Origin: Mesobacillus campisalis
Lineage (GTDB): Bacteria > Bacillota > Bacilli > Bacillales > Cytobacillaceae
Reading direction: 5' to 3'
Length of the DNA stretch: 64,000 nucleotides
NCBI RefSeq assembly: GCF_000986785.1
Contig: NZ_LAYY01000011.1
Span: 99,788-163,787, forward strand
The position numbers and the translations under genes are program-made. The notes below the pieces were generated by a model that saw only the letters and a list, made by a program, of their open reading frames with translations, was not told the origin of the DNA and ran no database searches. Shown piece after piece: positions 26,919 to 35,947 of the stretch (its first letter is position 1; every line of letters starts with the position of its first letter).

Positions 26919-27555
26919 AATGCATGTGTATGTCGCTGCTGCCGCCGCCACTCATGATAAATAAAAGGATTCCAACCGCAATCAAAAGGACGGCCCAGGC
27001 CAGCTCGAAATTGACAATATATTTTTTAAAGGCGTGAACGCCAAACTTATAAACCAAGGTTGCCATAGCCGTCATTGAGGCAAGCATCGCCAGTTCATGG
27101 AAGAACCAAAGCGGTAAAAGGTCAGTAACCCTCTCAGCTGAAAGGATGAATGGTGCGAACAACAATCCCGAACCGTGTGTGGAGGAGGCAAGAAAGGACC
27201 AGAGCACAAGCTGGCCGTAGCCTACCTTCAAGCCGCCGGTCCATCTGATATGGCGATAATACCGGAACAGCCGGTAAATGCCATATAAGGATATAAAAGA
27301 AGCAATTGCAAGATGGACGGTGTGAATCGGAAAATGAAACCGGGCAGCTGTCTGGAGCGCAATCACAAATCCGTCACCAAGCATCTGGCCAATACCAATT
27401 GGAAGAATCGCAAAGTATAAAACTTTTTGATCATTGCGCTGCAGTGACAGAAAAACGGCGAACAGCCAGCCCATTGCGGGGTTGATGCCGTGGAAGGCCC
27501 CCAAAAGGGCAACCGCAGCTAGCTGGCTTTCATGAGAGAAAAGGATATCCGCCAT
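26917..27555 (-). CDS. Unknown polytopic membrane protein paired with SBP56/methanethiol oxidase
   Basis: 212 residues with about six hydrophobic segments and a short His-ending tail (SDIHMH). The first segment has the motif GAFHGINPAMGW, reminiscent of the His-containing first helix of NiCoT/UreH/HupE-type metal transporters, but the family is not recognised. Start at 27555 is preferred: GGAGGGAT lies 7-8 bases upstream; a longer form would overlap the preceding gene by 4 bp. It is tightly coupled behind the selenium-binding-protein gene, suggesting joint function in sulfur or metal handling. Confidence 0.75.
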   Translation of the reverse strand: MADILFSHESQLAAVALLGAFHGINPAMGWLFAVFLSLQRNDQKVLYFAILPIGIGQMLGDGFVIALQTAARFHFPIHTVHLAIASFISLYGIYRLFRYYRHIRWTGGLKVGYGQLVLWSFLASSTHGSGLLFAPFILSAERVTDLLPLWFFHELAMLASMTAMATLVYKFGVHAFKKYIVNFELAWAVLLIAVGILLFIMSGGGSSDIHMH

Positions 27556-27569
27556 TACGATCCCTCCGC

Positions 27570-28949
27570 TCACGGATAACAGAAGGAATCTGTCGAGCAG
27601 TCTCCGCCTTCAAGCCTGATCTGATGGGCTCTGCTTCCTTCAAATTCAATCAAAAAGCCTGGATCAATTTCCATGCCGCCTTCCGGCTTGATATCCACTT
27701 TTACCATAGCTCCCCTGATTCCATCCGGGTAAAACTGATCGTCCCACGCACGGTATAGCGAGTTGCTGAAATAAGCCCGCCTGCCGTCCCGGCTCAGTTC
27801 GACCATCTGTACTCCGCCGGTGATTTGCTTGCCGGAAGGATGAGGGACAGGGCTGGCAATTCCGCCGACTTTCACCTTGTCGACCAGTTTGGGGTCAAAT
27901 GGGTCACTCACATCATATTGAATCAGCTCACCAGTTCCCCAGCAGGAAACATAGAGAAAGCGATCATCAAGTGACAAAACCATATCCGTCACAAGTGGCG
28001 GCACCGCCCCTACTTCCTTTAAAACAGGCGGGAGCTGGTCGCGATTGGCGGGGACGGCAGGAATTTCAATCACTTTTCGCGCCTTCCATTTGCCATTCTC
28101 CTGATACCAAACCCATATCGAACTGGCGAGGTTGGTCACATCAATCACGACACTGGCAAATCCATATGTTTTCCGCGGATTATGGGCCGGACGCAGCTCC
28201 AGGACCATTTGATGCTGGTCGCCAAAATCAATTTCCTGGATATGCCTGCGTGTGCGGCTGTCGAAGAAGTGTATACTATGGCCGTACTTTCGCTGCAAAA
28301 GTGCATCCAGTTTCAGTCCATCCTCAAAAAGATCAGGTGTGGCCCATCCGCTGGAAACGGTAACATCATGGGCAATATGCCACCAAAAATCATACGCGAA
28401 ATGCTGGGTTCCGCGGTCCATTTCCCAGGCCCCAAGCACATTGAAATTAAAATGGTCGAGGAGAAGGATTCCGCCGGGTCCGCCTTTGCCTTCTGCTGCA
28501 CCCAGGGCACTGATGAAAATGCCGTCCGGGCCGCAGTGAACAGTATGAAGCCGGCTGTAGCCGGTGCGTTTTTTTATTTCATCCGGTTCAATTGTGCGGA
28601 TAATTTTAGGCTTGCGGGGATCAGGTTTGGTATCAACAATGTATATCCTTGAGGAACGGATGCCAGGAAGAATGAGATAACGCCGTTCCAGCTGTGGGTG
28701 GAAAGCGGAAGGACATAATGCCGAGCTGCAGGCATTCCAGCCAAAATGGTGGAGTTCGTCATCGCCCTCACCAGGCAGAGCCAGTTTGTAAATGAGGCTT
28801 CCATAAGTTGGAGAATCAGGGTCCAAATCAATGACACCGAGTGCATCTGGCTTCAATAAAGCAATATAAGCAAGCTTCTCGGGAGGGGCATGTATAGCGG
28901 ATTGGGGAGAGGGATAAAAGGTAGGATCGGTTCCAAACCATTTGGACAT
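27570..28949 (-). CDS. Selenium-binding protein 56 family, probable methanethiol oxidase
   Basis: 459 residues with the SBP56 seven-bladed propeller features: LPGIRSSRIYIVDT, the HTVHCGPDGIFISALG block, HIAHDVTVSSGW, and SCWGTGELIQYD, DPFDPKLVDKVKVGG near the C-terminus, plus HQIRLEGGDCSTD at the end. Human SELENBP1 and bacterial MtoX of this family oxidise methanethiol to H2S, H2O2 and formaldehyde and use copper. Start at 28949 has AAAGGA 8 bases upstream. No SCO1 or MauG-like partner is adjacent, but an unknown membrane protein is. Confidence 0.88.
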   Translation of the reverse strand: MSKWFGTDPTFYPSPQSAIHAPPEKLAYIALLKPDALGVIDLDPDSPTYGSLIYKLALPGEGDDELHHFGWNACSSALCPSAFHPQLERRYLILPGIRSSRIYIVDTKPDPRKPKIIRTIEPDEIKKRTGYSRLHTVHCGPDGIFISALGAAEGKGGPGGILLLDHFNFNVLGAWEMDRGTQHFAYDFWWHIAHDVTVSSGWATPDLFEDGLKLDALLQRKYGHSIHFFDSRTRRHIQEIDFGDQHQMVLELRPAHNPRKTYGFASVVIDVTNLASSIWVWYQENGKWKARKVIEIPAVPANRDQLPPVLKEVGAVPPLVTDMVLSLDDRFLYVSCWGTGELIQYDVSDPFDPKLVDKVKVGGIASPVPHPSGKQITGGVQMVELSRDGRRAYFSNSLYRAWDDQFYPDGIRGAMVKVDIKPEGGMEIDPGFLIEFEGSRAHQIRLEGGDCSTDSFCYP

Positions 28950-29098
28950 GCAGATCATCCTTTCCTGTTGATCATGGTGTAGTAAATTTTATTTAAAGGG
29001 AAGGAAAAATAGTCATAAACGCGAAAAAATAATGGGAGTGCTATAAGTTTAAGCAGGAAAGGGAATACAATCAAAAAGAACTGAAAGGAGAGATGGCA

Positions 29099-29887
29099 AT
29101 GAATAGAAAACAAGTCAATCTGCCTGCTGGAACGGTATCTTATATTGATGAAGGCAGGGGCGAAGCAATTTTACTGCTGCACGGTTTTTGCGGCAGCAGT
29201 GAGTATTGGGAAAAGGTTATCCCTGTGCTTTCCGGAAATTATCGGGTGATTGCGCCTGATTTGCCCGGGCATGGAGAATCGGGACAGCTTGCTGAAGGAT
29301 ATTCCATCGAGACGATCGCCGATCATATGAAGAGCTTTTTGCAAAAGCTGGAACTGGACAACGTCATCATGTTCGGACACTCTCTTGGCGGCTATATAAC
29401 GCTTAGCTTTGCCAGGAAGTACGTGGAAGGGTTAAATGGATTCTCCCTCATACATTCCACTGCCCACCCGGATTCGGAGGAAGCCAAAAAGGCCAGGGTT
29501 GCCAATGTGGAAAAGGTGGAGAAAGAGGGGATGCAGGCACTGATTGATGGGCTGGTTCCGAAGCTATTTTCACCTGACAATCTGGAAAGCAATGCCAGGG
29601 ATATTCAACGGGCAAAGGAAATTGGCTATAAAACGAGCCGGGAGGGTGCTGCAGGCGCTTTGCTGGCAATGAAAGACCGGCCCGACCTCAACAGGGTCCT
29701 GGAAGAAACCTCACTGCCTGTACTCCTTGTCGCAGGTGAGAAGGACCAAATAGTACCGAGCGAAAAAACCTTTTCCATTTCAAAGGAGAATATTATGCAA
29801 GAAGTTATTCCGGACACAGGGCATATGGGCATGTATGAAAATCCGGACGAACTTGTCAGGGTGATGAAGAAGTTCCTCGAGGGATGA
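29099..29887 (+). CDS. Alpha/beta hydrolase
   Basis: 262 residues, alpha/beta-hydrolase fold: oxyanion HGFCGS, nucleophile elbow GHSLGG, acid in GEKDQIVP and base in PDTGHMGMYE, giving the Ser-Asp-His triad. It belongs to the broad esterase/haloperoxidase-like group (MhpC/BioH type); substrate unknown. AAGGAGAG favours the ATG at 29099 over the one at 29093. Single gene with its own terminator. Confidence 0.85.
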   Translation: MNRKQVNLPAGTVSYIDEGRGEAILLLHGFCGSSEYWEKVIPVLSGNYRVIAPDLPGHGESGQLAEGYSIETIADHMKSFLQKLELDNVIMFGHSLGGYITLSFARKYVEGLNGFSLIHSTAHPDSEEAKKARVANVEKVEKEGMQALIDGLVPKLFSPDNLESNARDIQRAKEIGYKTSREGAAGALLAMKDRPDLNRVLEETSLPVLLVAGEKDQIVPSEKTFSISKENIMQEVIPDTGHMGMYENPDELVRVMKKFLEG

Positions 29888-29894
29888 AAAGGAC

Positions 29895-29928
29895 CAGGGA
29901 CCACTATTTGAGTGGTCCCTGTTTTTTT
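29895..29928 (+). terminator. Rho-independent terminator
   Basis: CAGGGACCACT/AGTGGTCCCTG perfect 11-bp stem, then TTTTTTT. Confidence 0.9.
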
Positions 29929-30086
29929 ATTCCCGAAAGTATTGGTTTTGACGTCATTCATATTTTAGTATAATTAAAAACTTTTGTGTTTATTTATTCA
30001 TTTTTTGCTTGTAAAGAAGGATTTCATCCTTTATATTTAATTCATGAAGTTTTTCCTTCAACAATTTGCCGGTGAGGAGGGTTTGC

Positions 30087-30941
30087 ATGCAAGAGAAGCC
30101 ATTTTTGCAGATTATAAAAGAAAGCTTTCCTTCCTTGTCCCGGGGCCAAAAGAAGGTGGCCGAGTTTATAAAGGATCATATGGACGATGGAGCATTGGAC
30201 ACTGCCTATCAACTTGGCAAAAAGTCTGGAGTGAGCGAGACAACCGTCATCCGGCTTGCTTATGCATTAGGCTATGACGGATTTTCGGCCATGCAGGAAA
30301 AAATCCGCAAAGACTGGCTTGCCCAAAAGAATCCTGTTTTGAAAGAAGCAAGTCCTGCGAAAGAAGTGTGGCATGAAGACCGGATTTTTGAAAAGGTGGT
30401 TGCACACGAAGGAGCGGTATTGCAGCAATTGCTTCAGCAGGTTAGAGCAGAGGAGATCTGGAAGTCAGCAGACAGGATTATCAACGCAGACAGGGTATAC
30501 ATTGCTGGATTTGGCAGCTCGTACGCTGCTGCGTATTGGCTGTTTTATTCATTAAGGCAAGTGCGTGAGAATGTATCCATTTCAAATACCGACGGCTATA
30601 TGCCGGAGGAGGTTTGCGAGTTGACAGAGGATTCGGTCGTGGTGTTGTTTTCTTTTCCGAGGTACCGCAAGGAAACTCTTAATCTTGTTCGTTTAGCCAA
30701 AAAACAAGGAGCCGCAACGGTGGCCATTACGAACCGGCAGCTCTCTCCGGTCGGACAGCTTGCAGAAGTGACCTTGACCACAGAGGAAAAGGTGGAATCA
30801 AGCCATAATTCGATAGCGTCTGTCATCTCTTTGCTTGAAGTCCTGATGGCTGGAATTCATAGCAGGGACCATGAAAGAATTCGAAAAAGGCAGCAAAAAC
30901 TCGAACTGCTCTACACAGACCAGGAGTTATTCTTGGAATAG
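30087..30941 (+). CDS. MurR/RpiR-family transcriptional regulator
   Basis: 284 residues: N-terminal RpiR helix-turn-helix (about 1-77, with SETTVIRLAYALGYDGFS as the recognition helix) and a C-terminal SIS domain (about 120-260; AGFGSSYAAAYWLFYSLRQV, VVLFSFPRYRKETL). SIS domains bind phosphosugars or amino-sugar derivatives. GAGGAGGG supports the start. It stands first in a five-gene same-strand cluster (transporter, M20 hydrolase, GNAT, racemase) and is the likely local regulator; its ligand is unknown. Confidence 0.88.
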   Translation: MQEKPFLQIIKESFPSLSRGQKKVAEFIKDHMDDGALDTAYQLGKKSGVSETTVIRLAYALGYDGFSAMQEKIRKDWLAQKNPVLKEASPAKEVWHEDRIFEKVVAHEGAVLQQLLQQVRAEEIWKSADRIINADRVYIAGFGSSYAAAYWLFYSLRQVRENVSISNTDGYMPEEVCELTEDSVVVLFSFPRYRKETLNLVRLAKKQGAATVAITNRQLSPVGQLAEVTLTTEEKVESSHNSIASVISLLEVLMAGIHSRDHERIRKRQQKLELLYTDQELFLE

Positions 30942-30974
30942 AACTTATAAAATTACTAAAATAGAGGTGCAATT

Positions 30975-32348
30975 ATGCAAAGTGTATCAAAAGTGCAAGA
31001 AAAAAATACACCGGTCTCAGCGATAGATTTCCTGAAGTTTTTGATTCCATCCCTGATCGGCATCCTCCTTTTCATTGTTCCAATTAAAACGGAAGAGGGC
31101 ATCACCATCCCGGTGGCCTTCCTTTCCAATCAGATTCATGGCGTGATTGGCGAATGGATTCCTGCCATCACGGTCGCCGTCATGGGAATTTCTGTTGCCG
31201 GGTCGATTGTGACCATGCTGGCAAAGCCAAGATTTGTCCTTGAAAACAAGGCGCTCAATACATTGTTCAATGTCAGCAAGTTCTGGCTGGGAGCTCGTGT
31301 ACTTGGAACGGTTCTTGGTATCGCAGCATTGTATAAAATCGGACCTGAAATGCTGCATTCGGAAAACACAGGCGGACTGCTGCTGTATGATTTGATCCCA
31401 ATCCTGTTTACTACATTCTTTTTGGCCGGTATTTTGCTTCCGCTGCTTTTAAATTTTGGTTTGCTCGAATTTACTGGTGCATTGCTAATGAAGTTCATGA
31501 GGCCTGTGTTTAAGCTGCCAGGACGTGCTGCGCTTGATTGCCTGGCTTCCTGGGTCGGCGACGGCACGATCGGTGTCCTTTTGACAGCAAAGCAATATGA
31601 GGAAGGCTATTATACAAAAAGGGAAGCAGCCGTGATTGCGACTACTTTCTCGGTTGTTTCCATCACGTTCACGATTGTGATTTTGCAATATTTGAATCTT
31701 GAAGCATACTTTGTGCCTTACTATTTCACTATCATCATTGCCGGTCTTGCCGCTGCGGTTATCATGCCAAGGATTCCGCCATTGTCTAAAAAAGCGGACA
31801 CAGCTTATGAAAAAACGGAGCTAAAGGCAGAAACAGAAATGCCTGCCGACATCTCCAGCGTCCAGTGGGGCCTTGGTCAAGCAGTGAACAAAGCGAGGAA
31901 GAACGAGCGTGTGTCGAACATTTTCAAGGAAGGTTTCCAAAATGTGCTTGATATGTGGCTTGGCGTCCTGCCAATTGTCATGGCAATTGGAACGGTAGCT
32001 CTTGTGATTGCCGAGTATACTCCTTTCTTTACAATCATCGGAAAACCATTCGAGCCAATCCTCTCCTTGATGGGAGTTCCGGAAGCAGCTGAAGCGGCCC
32101 AGACAATGGTCATCGGCTTTGCCGATATGCTGCTCCCAGCGGTTGTGGGAAGCGGCATTGAAAGTGAAATGACCAGATTTGTGATTGCCTGCGTATCGGT
32201 TACCCAGCTGGTCTACCTGTCCGAAATGGGCGGACTGCTGCTGGGATCCAACCTCCCAGTCAAGTTCAGGGACTTAGCCTTGATTTTCATCTTGCGCACA
32301 ATCATAACCTTGCCGATTGTCGTGCTGATTGCTCATATCATTTTTTAA
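30975..32348 (+). CDS. YjiH-family membrane protein, putative transporter
   Basis: 457 residues with about ten membrane spans and two Gate-type (nucleoside-transporter/FeoB-like) repeats; matches the YjiH family (PSLIGILLFIVPI at the start, SWVGDGTIGVLLTAKQY, VVGSGIESEMTRFVIACVSVTQ). Substrate not established. Context with an M20 hydrolase, an acetyltransferase and an N-acylamino-acid racemase suggests uptake of an amino acid or N-acyl amino acid. Only 3 bp precede the next gene. Confidence 0.8.
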   Translation: MQSVSKVQEKNTPVSAIDFLKFLIPSLIGILLFIVPIKTEEGITIPVAFLSNQIHGVIGEWIPAITVAVMGISVAGSIVTMLAKPRFVLENKALNTLFNVSKFWLGARVLGTVLGIAALYKIGPEMLHSENTGGLLLYDLIPILFTTFFLAGILLPLLLNFGLLEFTGALLMKFMRPVFKLPGRAALDCLASWVGDGTIGVLLTAKQYEEGYYTKREAAVIATTFSVVSITFTIVILQYLNLEAYFVPYYFTIIIAGLAAAVIMPRIPPLSKKADTAYEKTELKAETEMPADISSVQWGLGQAVNKARKNERVSNIFKEGFQNVLDMWLGVLPIVMAIGTVALVIAEYTPFFTIIGKPFEPILSLMGVPEAAEAAQTMVIGFADMLLPAVVGSGIESEMTRFVIACVSVTQLVYLSEMGGLLLGSNLPVKFRDLALIFILRTIITLPIVVLIAHIIF

Positions 32349-32351
32349 GAA

Positions 32352-33512
32352 ATGGCGGGAAAGCGGATGGATCTTTTTCAATATATAGATAAAAAGCAAG
32401 ACACTATCCTTAAAACCTATCATGAGCTTCACGGGCTTGCCGAGCCAAGCTGGGAGGAGGAAAAAACCTCCCGCTACCTGCAGGAAAAGCTTCAGGATGC
32501 AGGGTTAGAGGTAAAAACCTATACCGGCCATCATGGATTTACCGCTGAATGGAAAGGGGAACTTTCGGAAGTTATTGCGCTTCGGGCGGATATGGATGCG
32601 TTGGTCCAGGAGGTGGGTGGAGTGGTTCGCCCTAACCACTCCTGCGGCCATGATGCCCATAGTACGATGGTGCTGATGGCCGCGCTCGCTTTGGCGAAAA
32701 GCATGAGAAGGCTCAGGCACACTGTCCGGTTTATTTTCCAGCCAGCGGAAGAAAAGGCGGAAGGAGCGCTGAAGATGTTGGAGGATGGTGCTTTGGAGAA
32801 TGTCAGGTTCCTTGCAGGCATCCATCTTCGTCCCAAGTCAGAGGTTTCCTTCGGCAAAGCAGCTCCCGTCATCCTGCATGGCTCAACTGCCAGCTTGAAA
32901 GGAACGATTAAAGGAGTGCCCGCCCATGCGGCCAGGCCGGAGGAGGGCAACAACCCCCTGGAGGCCGCTGCGCTCTTGATACAGGAAGTGAAGAATATCT
33001 CAATCGTGGACAAGGGCCGCTATTCGATTAAAATAACAGAACTGCATGGCGGCGAAGCCTCCAATTCCATTCCGGCAAGCGCCCGCTTTACCTTTGACAT
33101 GCGCTCCGAAAAGAATGAGGCCATGGAGAGCCTGATTGAGCGAGCGAACGAGGCCATTCGTAAAACGGAAGTGGCGACAGGGGTTACAATTGAGTCAGGA
33201 ATTTCGGAATACTCGCCAGCTGCTGTGCAAAATCAGGCAGCGATTCAGCTTGCCCAAACGGCGATTGCCGAGATTCTTGGCAGGAACAATGTGAGTGAAG
33301 CCTGCGTAACGCCCGGGGCTGAGGATTTTCATTTTTATACCGTAAAGAAACCTCATTTAGCCGCCACAATGGTCGGCCTGGGCTGCGGCTTGGCACCCGG
33401 CCTGCATCATCCCGATATGAGCTTCAATGAGGGAGCCTTGGTATATGGGGCAAAAATACTCGCGAAAATGCTGCTGCTAGCAGATAAGAAAAAATGGTCC
33501 GAAGGGGAGTGA
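32352..33512 (+). CDS. M20-family metallo-amidohydrolase, probable N-acyl-amino-acid deacylase
   Basis: 386 residues. M20D signature: RADMDAL, the metal site SCGHDAHST, QPAEE with the catalytic acid, and GAEDFHF near the C-terminus; dimerisation domain in between (HAARPEEGNNPLEAA). Relatives are YxeP, AbgB, hippurate hydrolase and N-succinyl-amino-acid deacylases. With the GNAT and racemase genes downstream it could remove the N-acyl group after racemisation. The true start may instead be the ATG at 32367; neither has a strong ribosome binding site, consistent with translational coupling to the transporter gene. Confidence 0.88.
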   Translation: MAGKRMDLFQYIDKKQDTILKTYHELHGLAEPSWEEEKTSRYLQEKLQDAGLEVKTYTGHHGFTAEWKGELSEVIALRADMDALVQEVGGVVRPNHSCGHDAHSTMVLMAALALAKSMRRLRHTVRFIFQPAEEKAEGALKMLEDGALENVRFLAGIHLRPKSEVSFGKAAPVILHGSTASLKGTIKGVPAHAARPEEGNNPLEAAALLIQEVKNISIVDKGRYSIKITELHGGEASNSIPASARFTFDMRSEKNEAMESLIERANEAIRKTEVATGVTIESGISEYSPAAVQNQAAIQLAQTAIAEILGRNNVSEACVTPGAEDFHFYTVKKPHLAATMVGLGCGLAPGLHHPDMSFNEGALVYGAKILAKMLLLADKKKWSEGE

Positions 33513-33517
33513 GGAGT

Positions 33518-34342
33518 GTGAATCAACTAGACTTGTCATCCATAGAAATTCGCAATCTCGATACAATAGCTGAACTGGAGGAGGTTCGGCGTCTCGAAAC
33601 TCTTGTCTGGAGCCTTGAAGATTCTGTACCGGTTAATCAATCTGTCGCCGTTGTCAAAAACGGCGGCTTTATTCTTGGTGCCTATTTAGAAGGAAAGCTG
33701 GTCGGCTTTCAATACAGCTTTCCCGGCTTTGATGGAAGCAAGGTGTATCTCTGTTCCCATTCACTGGGTATTCATCCTGAGTACAGGAGATATGGAATTG
33801 GGGAAAAGCTAAAAAAAGCTCAAAAAGAGTTGGCAGCAGCTAAAGGTTATAAGCTGATTACATGGACATACGACCCGCTGGAAACGGTGAATGGCAATCT
33901 TAACCTGCATAAGCTTGGCGCAAAATGTACGTGCTACCTGGAGAATGTGTACGGTGAAATGGCAGATGGATTGAATGATGGCCTTCCGACAGACCGGTTT
34001 TTAGTAGAGTGGAAAACGGACAGCCCCGTTGGTCCGCCAACGGTTGTGATTGATGGCTTGAAGCTTGTGATTATAACCATCATTGCGCGAAATCTACTAA
34101 TTCCCGGAGAAACTGATTTTACGCTGAAGGATGACAAGCTGCTTGTTCCTGTGCCAGGGAATTTCCAGGAGATAAAAAAAGCCGATTTTTCGCTGGCATT
34201 GGCCTGGCGGAACAAGACACGGGAGGTCTTTGCACATTTTTTAGGAGAAGGCTGGGTTGTGAGCGACTTGGTGAAAGATCCGCTTGTTCCCAATCAGTAT
34301 TTGTATCTATTGGAAAGAGAGGAACAGCCTGATGGAAATTGA
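33518..34342 (+). CDS. GNAT-family N-acyltransferase
   Basis: 274 residues. GNAT core in the first 150 residues: strand 4/acyl-CoA loop [18 protein letters not shown] (R/Q-x-x-G-x-G/A pattern), then [20 protein letters not shown]. It matches the acyltransferases that neighbour menC-type racemases in Geobacillus and Bacillus. Proposed role: acylates (succinylates) D-amino acids for the racemase. GTG start at 33518, 8 bases after AAGGGGAG. It overlaps the racemase gene by 11 bp. Confidence 0.85.
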   Translation: MNQLDLSSIEIRNLDTIAELEEVRRLETLVWSLEDSVPVNQSVAVVKNGGFILGAYLEGKLVGFQYSFPGFDGSKVYLCSHSLGIHPEYRRYGIGEKLKKAQKELAAAKGYKLITWTYDPLETVNGNLNLHKLGAKCTCYLENVYGEMADGLNDGLPTDRFLVEWKTDSPVGPPTVVIDGLKLVIITIIARNLLIPGETDFTLKDDKLLVPVPGNFQEIKKADFSLALAWRNKTREVFAHFLGEGWVVSDLVKDPLVPNQYLYLLEREEQPDGN

Positions 34343-35435
34343 CAAAATCATTCTGCGGCAAATAAAAATGGACCTATTGCATCCTTTTACAACAAGCATT
34401 GGGACCGAATATGACAAGGACATTATTTTAGTGGAAGTGATTGGAAAAAGCGGGCTGTCAGGCTGGGGAGAATCGGTGTCCATCGTAGAGCCGATATATA
34501 ATGAAGAAACGGTACAAACAAATTGGCATATTATGAATGATTTTCTGATACCGCTGCTGATGAAGGAGCCCGTGCGGCACCCGGATGAATTGTATGAGCA
34601 TTTCAAGTATGTCCGCGGCAACTTCAATGCCAAGGCGGCCCTTGAAGGAGCTGTCTGGGATCTGTATGCGAAGGAGCAGGGTACTTCGCTGGCCCAGGCA
34701 CTTGGCGGGACAAAAGAGAAAATTGAAGTTGGCGTCAGTGTCGGCATCCAGGATTCCGAACAGAAAATGCTTCGGCAAATTGAAGGCTATTTGGAGGAAG
34801 GCTATAAGCGGATCAAGGTCAAGATTAAGCCAGGCTGGGATGTTTCCATTTTAAAAGGGATCAGAAAAGAGTTCCCGGAAATTCCTTTAATGGCAGATGC
34901 GAACTGCGCCTATACTCTCGGGGACTTGGAACATTTACGCAGGCTCGACGAGTTCGGCCTTATGATGATTGAGCAGCCTCTTGCCCATGATGACATCATC
35001 GATCATGCCGAGCTTCAGGCCAGCCTGGAAACGCCAATCTGCCTCGATGAAAGCATTCATTCCGCCGAGGATGCGCGGAAGGCGATTGAACTGGGCAGCT
35101 GCAAAATTGTCAATCTGAAAATTGGCCGGGTTGGCGGGTTGACAGAGTCGAAGAAAATTAATGATATATGCGTGAAGCACGGAATTCCTGTCTGGTGCGG
35201 CGGCATGCTGGAGGCGGGAATCGGAAGGGCGCATAATATCGCGGTCACATCGCTGTCCGGTTTTACGCTTCCAGGAGATACGGCACCATCTTCCCATTAT
35301 TGGAAGCAGGATATCATTTTGCCGGAAGTGGATATGGAAGAGGGCTATATTTCTGTGCCGAAGGGGCCGGGCATCGGATTTGAACCGGACTTGGCCAGGA
35401 TTGAAGAACTGACCGTGGCGACCCGGATTTACTAG
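34332..35435 (+). CDS. N-acylamino-acid racemase / o-succinylbenzoate synthase family enzyme
   Basis: 367 residues, enolase superfamily (MenC/NSAR branch). Catalytic K162-V-K164 on strand 2, metal ligands in LMADANCAY (Asp), MIEQPLA (Glu), and ICLDESIHS (Asp), and the second catalytic Lys in [10 protein letters not shown]. The same fold does menaquinone o-succinylbenzoate synthesis, but no men genes are nearby; instead a GNAT and an M20 hydrolase are. This matches the published D- to L-amino-acid pathway (N-succinylation, racemisation, desuccinylation) of Geobacillus kaustophilus. Promiscuous OSBS activity remains possible. Confidence 0.88.
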   Translation: MEIDKIILRQIKMDLLHPFTTSIGTEYDKDIILVEVIGKSGLSGWGESVSIVEPIYNEETVQTNWHIMNDFLIPLLMKEPVRHPDELYEHFKYVRGNFNAKAALEGAVWDLYAKEQGTSLAQALGGTKEKIEVGVSVGIQDSEQKMLRQIEGYLEEGYKRIKVKIKPGWDVSILKGIRKEFPEIPLMADANCAYTLGDLEHLRRLDEFGLMMIEQPLAHDDIIDHAELQASLETPICLDESIHSAEDARKAIELGSCKIVNLKIGRVGGLTESKKINDICVKHGIPVWCGGMLEAGIGRAHNIAVTSLSGFTLPGDTAPSSHYWKQDIILPEVDMEEGYISVPKGPGIGFEPDLARIEELTVATRIY

Positions 35436-35473
35436 TCTTTATGGAGGAAACGTTCTAGTATTTTACATTATTG

Positions 35474-35487
35474 CGAGCATACGTTCG
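35474..35487. promoter_or_regulatory. LexA (SOS) box
   Basis: CGAGCATACGTTCG differs at one position from the Bacillus LexA consensus CGAACRNRYGTTCG. It lies in the -35 region of the extended -10 promoter that drives the small toxin. Confidence 0.65.
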
Positions 35488-35494
35488 CTTTTTA

Positions 35495-35503
35495 TGTTAT
35501 AAT
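35495..35503 (+). promoter_or_regulatory. Extended -10 promoter of the small toxin
   Basis: TG-T-TATAAT (35495-35503); no good -35 at normal spacing, where the LexA-like box lies instead. The transcript would begin near 35510 and include the toxin ribosome binding site. Confidence 0.6.
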
Positions 35504-35569
35504 AAAACAGCAATAGTATAGGGAACTCAGGAGGTGGGTCAGCGATCCCCGGTGAAAGGGGGTGGTGCT

Positions 35570-35653
35570 GTGACCGTCTACCAAGCGCTAACGCTAATGA
35601 TTGCTTTTGCCAGTTTAGTTGTTACGATTATCGCTTTAACACAAAAAAAGTAA
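35570..35653 (+). CDS. Holin-like small toxin, type I toxin-antitoxin family
   Basis: 27 codons starting with GTG (AAAGGGGGTGG upstream): VTVYQALTLMIAFASLVVTI then IALTQKK. It has one membrane-spanning helix with a positively charged C-terminus, closely matching the short Bacillus 'putative holin-like toxin' peptides (TxpA/BsrG-like, MTVYEALTLMIAFA...). Known members depolarise the membrane and are silenced by an antisense RNA. The GGTGGGT (35532) around the 5' region can pair with ACCCACC (35653) just after the stop, as in long-lived type I toxin mRNAs with 5'-3' pairing. No antitoxin promoter was identified with confidence. Confidence 0.8.
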   Translation: MTVYQALTLMIAFASLVVTIIALTQKK

Positions 35654-35737
35654 CCCACCCTTGAGCCTGCCAGCATTTAGAGTGGATTACGTCCTGATTT
35701 ATTTGCTGATGCCCCTTGAAGGAACATGCTATTGCAT

Positions 35738-35773
35738 GACCGTTTGGTGTTGCGAGCACCGGCGGTCTTTTTT
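35738..35773 (+). terminator. Terminator of the toxin transcript
   Basis: GACCG..GGTG / CACC..CGGTC bulged hairpin followed by TTTTTT. It lies 85 bases after the toxin stop, giving an mRNA of about 260 nt, typical for this family. Confidence 0.75.
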
Positions 35774-35877
35774 AATATATGTGTATTTCCTCTTTTTATT
35801 ATACCTAAAAATATGAGATAAGACAATTGACTTATGCTTGCTTACATAATGGCAGGATGTTTTAGGAAGCAGATTGG

Positions 35878-35905
35878 TTGAAAATTTGGATAAATATGCT
35901 ATAAT
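35878..35905 (+). promoter_or_regulatory. Promoter of the MBL-fold gene
   Basis: TTGAAA (35878-35883), 16-bp spacer, TATAAT (35900-35905) with TG at 35897 (extended -10). Its end overlaps the FadR-type operator. Confidence 0.75.
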
Positions 35906-35922
35906 GAATGAATATTCATTCA
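35905..35922. promoter_or_regulatory. FadR-type operator
   Basis: TGAATGAATATTCATTCA, a perfect palindrome and full match to the B. subtilis FadR consensus TGAATGAMTANTCATTCA. It begins at the last base of the -10 box, so FadR binding would repress and long-chain acyl-CoA would derepress the MBL-fold gene. Confidence 0.85.
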
Positions 35923-35947
35923 TCAGACGTATAGAGAGGGGATCTAA

